Shown here: one piece after another, positions 58,812-64,000 of the stretch
How the letters are laid out: every line of letters begins with the position of its first letter
Position numbering within the stretch: position 1 is the stretch's first letter
Assembly: GCF_042649825.1 (NCBI RefSeq)
Contig: NZ_JBHSAB010000004.1
Span: 190,602 to 254,601 of the forward strand
Origin: Legionella_C dresdenensis
GTDB taxonomy: Bacteria > Pseudomonadota > Gammaproteobacteria > Legionellales > Legionellaceae
Direction: 5' to 3'
Length of the DNA: 64,000 bases
Program-made: the position numbers and the translations under genes
The notes under the pieces: generated by a model
Told to the model about the DNA's origin: nothing
The model's database searches: none
The model's input: only the letters and a program-made list of their open reading frames with translations

Positions 58812-60785
58812 ATGAGCCAAAATATAGTTACCAGTTGGCTTTTATCTATTTTAGAAGTTAATGATCTTGATTCTTATAAAAAAATTATAAATCGCCTGAT
58901 CACATTTTTGATCGTTTTTGGTTTATGCCTTAATGCTTGTGCTATGTTTTTAAGTTATCACCAATATGAAAAAAAATCCGAAAACGATAATAAAAAATTA
59001 ATTATTAATGCGAATTCAATTTTACAGTCAAATATTTCTGAAAAGCTTAGTATAGTGGTAAATAACCAGGACTTTGTCAGTTATATTAATGAGGGTGAGT
59101 ATAGCAGAAAATTAAATGCTGTAAGTATGATGTTGCTATTTAATAACTTTATTGATAATAACCTTATTACTGGCATAAAAGTTTATAAAAAAGGTAATGA
59201 TCCAATATTGAGTGTTGGAGATACTAATTCAGCATTTTATGTAAAGCTTAATCTTTGTTATCTGAGCGGACAAATTAATAATCAGTTTGGTAATTGTTAT
59301 GCTAGCATTATGGTTTTAATGTCAAAAAATCATTATTTAAATCAACTTTCTAGAATCAATGCAAATATAAAAGCATGTAAAAAACAATATTATAAATGTG
59401 AAAAAGTTGATCCATTTGGCTCGACTAAATTTGGTTCATTCTACATTAGTGACTCTGAAAAAAAATTCATTTCAATAGAGCATATTTCACCAAGCATATA
59501 CCCGTTATTAATCCCTGCCATAATAATTTTACTCATTTCTTCATTTGGTCTATTGATAACACAAAAATTAGTTAAAACATTAACCAATATATACCTTGCA
59601 AACCCTATTAAAGAAATTGAAACAAATTTAAAAAATAATATACCTTTGAGACGCAAATATATAAAAGAAATTAACTATCTTGCAAAGGAAATTGAAGAAT
59701 ATCAAGAACATAAATTTGAAATTGAACTTGGAAAAAGTCTAGCCCAAGTGGCACATGATATACGTTCTCCATTGCTAGCTATAGATTCTCTTTTTCATTT
59801 AGTAGAAAAAAAACTAAATGAGTCTGAGCGGATTTTAGGAAGAAGAGCAATTCGCCGCTTAAATGATATTGCTTGGAGTTTGCTATCTAAATATAAAAAT
59901 AAAAATGAAACAGTTCATGCTGATGAAAATAATTATGTGTTTCTCTATTCCTGCATACAAGAAATTTTATCAGAAAAACGTATGGAGTATGTAAAACACA
60001 ATATAGAATTTGAACTTCATGTCGCTCAGAAAAATGTTTTCCTCCTGGTTTACTTAAGTTCGGTAAATTTAAAAAGAATGTTATCTAATATAATCAATAA
60101 CGCTGTTAATAGTATTTTACCAAAAAGTGGTGTCGTGGAAATAAGTCTTGAAATCAATTCTATTGGTGTATTAATTGCAATTAAAGATAATGGAAGAGGA
60201 ATGACTCCCGATTTTGTAAAAGGTATTTTTGATAATGCCGAGTGTGAGAAAGTAAAAACTAATCTAGGGTTACCTCATGCAATTAATTTTGTTAAGCAAG
60301 CAGGAGGGTTATTAGATATAATTTCATCTGCAGGAAATGGAACTACAGTAAATATTTCATTTCCCCTTTGTATAACTCCTCCTTGGTCTATCAGTGAATA
60401 TCAGGTTCAAGTTGATGACTTATTAATTTTCATCGATGACAGTAAATCTGTACATGATGTTTGGGATGAGAAACTAAGAGATTTGCAATATACGGATTAC
60501 AAGCACTTTTATAATGCGGAAGATGCTTTGAGTTTTTTAAAAAAGATAAATAATAGAAAAATAGTGATTTTTTGCGATTATGAATTTTTTAATGAGGATA
60601 AAAATGGTTTACATATTTTAGAAAATGCACCTTTTGATGCTACTAAAATATTAGTTACAGGTTGTTTATACAATCAAAAAATAATGGAATCAACAATTGA
60701 AAAAGGGTTTAAGATATTACCGAAAGATCTTGTGCCTTATTTTAAATATTCACTTTCAGGTACTAACAGCCAATTTGAAATATAA
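58812..60785 (+). CDS. Hybrid histidine kinase with C-terminal receiver domain
   Basis: A 657-aa membrane sensor kinase. Membrane segments are at about 29-49 and 230-250, with a 180-residue extracytoplasmic domain between them that holds three or more cysteines. The HisKA region has AQVAHDIRSPLLAID (phospho-His H315). The ATPase has NIINNAVNS (N box), DNGRG (459-463) and TNLGLPHA. The receiver (about 533-650) has IDDSKS (D542/D543), the phospho-acceptor D589 in FCDYEF, T616 and K638. No separate response regulator follows, so the output partner is elsewhere. It is coupled to the binding protein (3-nt gap). Confidence 0.88.
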   Translation: MSQNIVTSWLLSILEVNDLDSYKKIINRLITFLIVFGLCLNACAMFLSYHQYEKKSENDNKKLIINANSILQSNISEKLSIVVNNQDFVSYINEGEYSRKLNAVSMMLLFNNFIDNNLITGIKVYKKGNDPILSVGDTNSAFYVKLNLCYLSGQINNQFGNCYASIMVLMSKNHYLNQLSRINANIKACKKQYYKCEKVDPFGSTKFGSFYISDSEKKFISIEHISPSIYPLLIPAIIILLISSFGLLITQKLVKTLTNIYLANPIKEIETNLKNNIPLRRKYIKEINYLAKEIEEYQEHKFEIELGKSLAQVAHDIRSPLLAIDSLFHLVEKKLNESERILGRRAIRRLNDIAWSLLSKYKNKNETVHADENNYVFLYSCIQEILSEKRMEYVKHNIEFELHVAQKNVFLLVYLSSVNLKRMLSNIINNAVNSILPKSGVVEISLEINSIGVLIAIKDNGRGMTPDFVKGIFDNAECEKVKTNLGLPHAINFVKQAGGLLDIISSAGNGTTVNISFPLCITPPWSISEYQVQVDDLLIFIDDSKSVHDVWDEKLRDLQYTDYKHFYNAEDALSFLKKINNRKIVIFCDYEFFNEDKNGLHILENAPFDATKILVTGCLYNQKIMESTIEKGFKILPKDLVPYFKYSLSGTNSQFEI

Positions 60786-61111
60786 CTTGGTACGCATGTG
60801 ATTCTTGCTTCTGTAACAGTCATTAATAAAATGCTTTAATCCTTGAGCATTCAGATATGTGATCCGAGCTGTGTTATGTTTAAAAAATCAGAAGGACTCT
60901 AAAGGATTTTTTTCAATCAGGTTGCAGTATTGCCACAGCAACAATTTAAGAAATTGTGCACAGTAAATCTGATCTTATTTGAAGGTCATTGATATTCAAA
61001 CTTTTTTTTAAGAAGTTTAAATTAACATAACTTTGTTTGCATGTGACTAGTGTTGTGAATATGGGTTATATTGTATCATCATGTTTAGGATGGTATCCAA
61101 CTAGGATTGTT
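60786..61111. other. Intergenic region without a recognisable gene
   Basis: 326 bp of AT-rich sequence between the kinase and the PIN-fusion gene. I see a short inverted repeat (AATGCT / AGCATT, near 60830-60852) and no convincing ORF, tRNA or terminator. Promoter elements of the downstream gene may lie here, but none is clear. Confidence 0.5.
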
Positions 61112-63019
61112 ATGAATTTATTTATTGATACAAATATTTTTCTTTCTTTTTTTCACTTATCTAAGGACGATTTGGAGGAAATCCATAAGTTAATAGTCTT
61201 ATTAGAACAAAATGAAATTAAACTGTGGATTACCAAGCAAGTTATGGATGAGTTTTATAGAAATCGTGAAAATAAAATATCTGATGCGATTAAAAAACTT
61301 AAAGAACAAAGACTCAATGGACAATTTCCTCAGTTCTGCAAAGAATATGAAGATTATAGATTGATAAAATGCTATGAAAAAAAATACAATCAGCATTTTG
61401 ATATCTTAATGAGTAAAATACATGCGGACATTACCAATAATACGTTTAAAGCAGACGAAAATATTAATGAGTTATTTTCTAAGTCCCGCATAATTGAAAT
61501 CAATTATAACGTAGTTGATCGCGCAATTTTTAGGGTAAATATCGGGAACCCGCCAGGGAAAAATGACCTTCTTGGCGATGCGATTAATTGGGAGTGTCTT
61601 TTACAGAATATTCCTGATAGCGAATGTCTGTATATAGTTACAGATGATAAAGATTATTATTCATTATTAGATGATAATAAACTTAAACAGTTTTTGAAAC
61701 AAGAATGGGAAGAGAGAAAACAATCGAATGTCTTTTCCTATCGAAGGTTATCTCAATTTTTTAAAGAGCATTTCCCTGATATAAAATTAGCTACGGAATT
61801 AGAAAAAGAATTAGCTATTAAAGTACTTGAAAAAAGCGCCGCTATTCATGAGATTTATCAGGCCGTGGAGTCTCTCTCAGAATATACTGAGTTTAATCAA
61901 TCACAAATTGATAAAATGTTGCAAGCATCTTTAAATAATCCTCAGATTTATCATCTTTTGGGAAATGCAATTATTAAAAGATTTTACAAAAGCATAACTA
62001 ATTCAAACTATAATATAATCGACAAGGATTTAGCTCAAAGGGTGTTGTATGCACTCAATAATTGCGAGTTAATTGATTATTATTCCAATAATCCTAGTGA
62101 GCACGATTATTTTAAAACTTATACTGAAAATGCAAAAAAAATTTCAAAAATAAACCACATTTCAAAAAAAGAAGCATACAACCTCTTAGCCAAACATGCT
62201 AAAAGTAAAGATTGGTTACTTCTTCAAGAAAAAATTAAAGTATCATTACAAAGATTATTTTATTTATATCGAGAAAATTGTGATAAATTTATTACTGATG
62301 GTTTTGTTTTACTTCGAAATGAATGTCGTACACTTTTGAAGCACGATATTGGAAAAGAAAAGATAAAGAAGGACCTTTTAAAATGTGCATATGTGAATAA
62401 TCGTTTTCAGTTATCCAGTCTTTATTTGAGAGGGCTAAATTTTGATTATCGTAAACATAAAGGGTCCTTAAATATTATAGAAAATTGGAATTGGTGTGCA
62501 GGTATTGAGATGAATTTTTCATATTCTGTTTTTGTTTATTTACATTTTACTTGGTCTGTATTTATAAATTCAGATTTCGAATTCACCCAATTTAGTTTAC
62601 GCTCTGAAGCTACTAAGCGAGTTTTATATTCAAATCATTTTCAAGAGGTTGTGTTTATTGACTGTAATTTAGAAAATGCTGATTTGTCTGAGTCTTACGC
62701 TAGAGACGCAATTTTTTTTAATTGCAAGTTTAATAATGCTGATTTATCAAAATTGAAAGGGTTTATGAGTATGTTTGCTTATTGTACTATGAAAGGAGTT
62801 CATTTTAATGATGCTCAACTAATATCCTCAAATTTTGATGGAGCAGATTTAACTGATGCTCAATTTATAAATGCAAATTTACGTGGTGCCTCCTTACGAT
62901 ATGCAAACTTGAAAGGCGCTAATTTTTATAATACAGATTTACGTGGGGCCGATCTAACGGGTTGTAAAAATGCTTCACTAGAAGGTGCTCTGTTAGGTCA
63001 ATTTGAAACTACTGATTAA
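61112..63019 (+). CDS. PIN-domain nuclease fused to pentapeptide repeats
   Basis: From ATG 61112 (AGGA 5 nt upstream) the product is 635 aa; a longer frame from 61037 has no ribosome site. Residues 1-180 are a PIN-like ribonuclease domain: LFIDTNIFLSFF (D6), KQVMDEFYR (E47), LLGDAINWE (D156) and IVTDDKDYYSLL (D178/D179) supply the four acidic residues, as in DUF4935-type PIN proteins. About 195-400 is all-helical, and about 500-620 is a pentapeptide-repeat helix (ADLSES, GADLTDAQFINANLRGASLR). It is one gene, very AT-rich. PIN proteins cleave RNA, often as toxins or in phage defence; there is no antitoxin gene next to it. Confidence 0.7.
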   Translation: MNLFIDTNIFLSFFHLSKDDLEEIHKLIVLLEQNEIKLWITKQVMDEFYRNRENKISDAIKKLKEQRLNGQFPQFCKEYEDYRLIKCYEKKYNQHFDILMSKIHADITNNTFKADENINELFSKSRIIEINYNVVDRAIFRVNIGNPPGKNDLLGDAINWECLLQNIPDSECLYIVTDDKDYYSLLDDNKLKQFLKQEWEERKQSNVFSYRRLSQFFKEHFPDIKLATELEKELAIKVLEKSAAIHEIYQAVESLSEYTEFNQSQIDKMLQASLNNPQIYHLLGNAIIKRFYKSITNSNYNIIDKDLAQRVLYALNNCELIDYYSNNPSEHDYFKTYTENAKKISKINHISKKEAYNLLAKHAKSKDWLLLQEKIKVSLQRLFYLYRENCDKFITDGFVLLRNECRTLLKHDIGKEKIKKDLLKCAYVNNRFQLSSLYLRGLNFDYRKHKGSLNIIENWNWCAGIEMNFSYSVFVYLHFTWSVFINSDFEFTQFSLRSEATKRVLYSNHFQEVVFIDCNLENADLSESYARDAIFFNCKFNNADLSKLKGFMSMFAYCTMKGVHFNDAQLISSNFDGADLTDAQFINANLRGASLRYANLKGANFYNTDLRGADLTGCKNASLEGALLGQFETTD

Positions 63020-63265
63020 GGTTCGGTATTAATATGGGCTACTATACGATATGTTTTTTTATCTGGTTTGGCTATAACCGAACTTTCTATGATGCTTAAA
63101 CACATAAGTCGTAAATTTAAAGACTCGTTACAGAGGAAAAATATCTTTACAACAAGCAAAGACCTCGTGTTGAGAAAGGCATTAATGCTAGGTAAAGCTA
63201 CTCTATAGTTGACTAATAGCATTCTGTATTTAAATTCTAGAATATAGAATAAGGAGTGATGCTCA

Positions 63266-63319
63266 ATGATTAAATCACAAGATATCGTAGTTCTGGCCAA
63301 CACCAACCTCTCACAATAA
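63266..63319 (+). pseudogene. Truncated start of an HTH-type protein gene (MIKSQDIVVL...)
   Basis: AAGGAG at 63251-63256 precedes ATG 63266, then MIKSQDIVVLANTNLSQ and a stop. The opening is like that of small helix-turn-helix proteins (MIKSQDIxVLLKL...), but homology is lost after ten codons. Probably the remains of a decayed gene; support is thin. The rest of 63020-63440 holds no other gene that I can support. Confidence 0.3.
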
Positions 63320-63444
63320 ACTCCTTAAATGAGCTTAAATCGACATACTATACTCAACGCCTCTCAAGTTATAAAACACTGTGTTGATATCACTTTTTTA
63401 CCATTCCTTGTTCCAGATTCTGAAATATCAACTCTATGACTCTG

Positions 63445-64000
63445 TTATGGCTCAGTAATTATCATTTTCTGAATTTCTGGCTGATCGTATTCCGCATGCT
63501 CGGCCTCAATTGTTAAATTTGGGATGGGGGTGTATTTTGCCTTATCGTGCGTGTGGCCGCACAAAACCAGGAAGTCGATATCAGGATGCGTGGTGCAAAT
63601 ATTCATCAGGACATCACCAGATGCTTTTGAGGAAAAATAAGGCAGCCAATCATTATCACTTATTTTCCCCTCATGCAAACATGCTTCTTTGAATGGTGGA
63701 ATATGAGTTAAAACAATAATCCTTTGGGGGCGCTGCGCTGCTGCTGCATCAGTTGTTCTTGTAGCTGACTGGCGTCATAGTCGGCAAGTTGTTGCATTTT
63801 GGCTAGCAATTGGGAGCGCCCTACAAGCTTTTCTTGAAATAAATCAGAGATCATTCTGCTGTCATTAAGCGCGACTCGAGTATTATGATAATTACCCAGC
63901 CCTCTTGACCAACTAATAAAGTATCATTATCTAGTACTATTTCCATTTAATTTTGACATGTGAGGCTAGCATAAGCCTTATCAAATTTTTGCCTGGCATC
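63445..64000 (-). pseudogene. Metallophosphoesterase gene, disrupted by frameshifts (5' end beyond the right edge)
   Basis: The minus strand, read through frameshifts, gives NDTLLVGQEGW, then NYHNTRVALNDSRMISDLFQ, QLLAKMQQLADYDASQLQEQ, IIVLTHIPPFKEA and LVLCGHTHDKAKYTPIPNLT, ending in AEYDQPEIQ before the stop at 63445. These segments line up with a calcineurin-type phosphoesterase (THxPPF and GHTH metal motifs). Frame changes are needed near 63722 (in CCCCCAAAGG) and near 63875 (after GGCTGGG), and in-frame stops lie further upstream. The 77-codon open stretch at 63445-63678 is therefore only the last part of a broken gene. Confidence 0.65.

Noticed and set aside
60880..61000. Possible transposase remnant or small gene in the gap before the PIN gene
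   Set aside because: I tried all frames by eye and found no stretch resembling a known transposase, and no ribosome site.
63016..63306. Minus-strand open frame of 96 codons after the PIN gene
   Set aside because: No ribosome site, no recognisable motif, and it covers decayed DNA including the HTH-like relic.
1..64000. tRNA or rRNA genes, integrases, IS transposases
   Set aside because: None recognised on either strand; the only tRNA-like structure is the end of ssrA.

Overview
The window is bacterial chromosome from a gammaproteobacterium. It is most likely a member of the Legionellales (Legionella / Coxiella / Aquicella-like), although no 16S or other decisive marker is present. Pointers to this are: the tkt-gap-pgk-pyk cluster; rsmA next to apaH; metG with a stand-alone RnfB-type ferredoxin and nth; a tmRNA tag reading (A)ANEENFAGAIAA, close to the Legionella style; and an unusual number of large, membrane-associated, coiled-coil or disordered proteins of unknown function that look like Dot/Icm-type effectors. 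Base composition is moderate (roughly mid-40s % GC by eye) up to about 57 kb. It is clearly AT-rich from the 3' end of the tmRNA gene to about 63 kb.

Layout. 0-4.5 kb: tatC (minus, cut by the left edge), then a tight plus-strand run of rsmA, an orphan TraI_2/MOBH-relaxase-like gene, apaH and a WaaP-like kinase. 4.6-7.6 kb: a 990-residue unknown protein. 7.7-13 kb: manC, a TlpA thioredoxin, pirin-wrbA, hfq-hflX. 13.2-14.8 kb: a repeat-containing protein ending in a CaaX box, followed by a candidate LetA/GacA-dependent Csr-sponge RNA. 14.8-19 kb: the minus-strand operon midA, PTPS, priA, thioesterase. 19.2-25.3 kb: a second CaaX-type membrane protein, a pteridine reductase, a coiled-coil membrane protein, queC, and a small two-hairpin membrane protein. 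25.3-29.3 kb: ubiX, a relic of an RND adaptor gene, metG, rnfB-like, nth. 29.3-36.5 kb: unknown proteins, a duplicated VUT-type membrane protein, glmU, ansA. 36.8-42 kb: rppH-ptsP-tauE-lgt-thyA. 42-47 kb: cbpA-cbpM, a methyltransferase, a DUF3309 protein, nfi and small unknowns. 47-56.4 kb: the glycolytic/pentose cluster, a paralogue of the coiled-coil membrane protein, and prlC. 56.5-56.9 kb: ssrA.

Beyond ssrA the DNA looks like an accessory island. It holds a three-gene cassette (isochorismatase-like hydrolase, periplasmic substrate-binding protein, hybrid histidine kinase), a PIN-nuclease/pentapeptide-repeat fusion, and a graveyard with a truncated HTH-like gene and a metallophosphoesterase broken by frameshifts.

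Three families of dispersed palindromic repeats mark the intergenic regions: an ~85-bp MITE-like element with TCATTCCCGC-type arms, a GTTGGGCTnnnAAGCCCAAC element that overlaps the stop codons of three genes, and a looser set of GTAGCCTGGG-like hairpins.

The most interesting unexplained signals are the candidate RsmY/Z-like RNA at 14.64-14.82 kb, the two C-terminal CaaX boxes (CSVM and CGIL) on otherwise unknown proteins, the orphan relaxase-like gene with a degraded HD motif, and the ssrA-linked island. All function calls are from reading sequence; no database search was possible.
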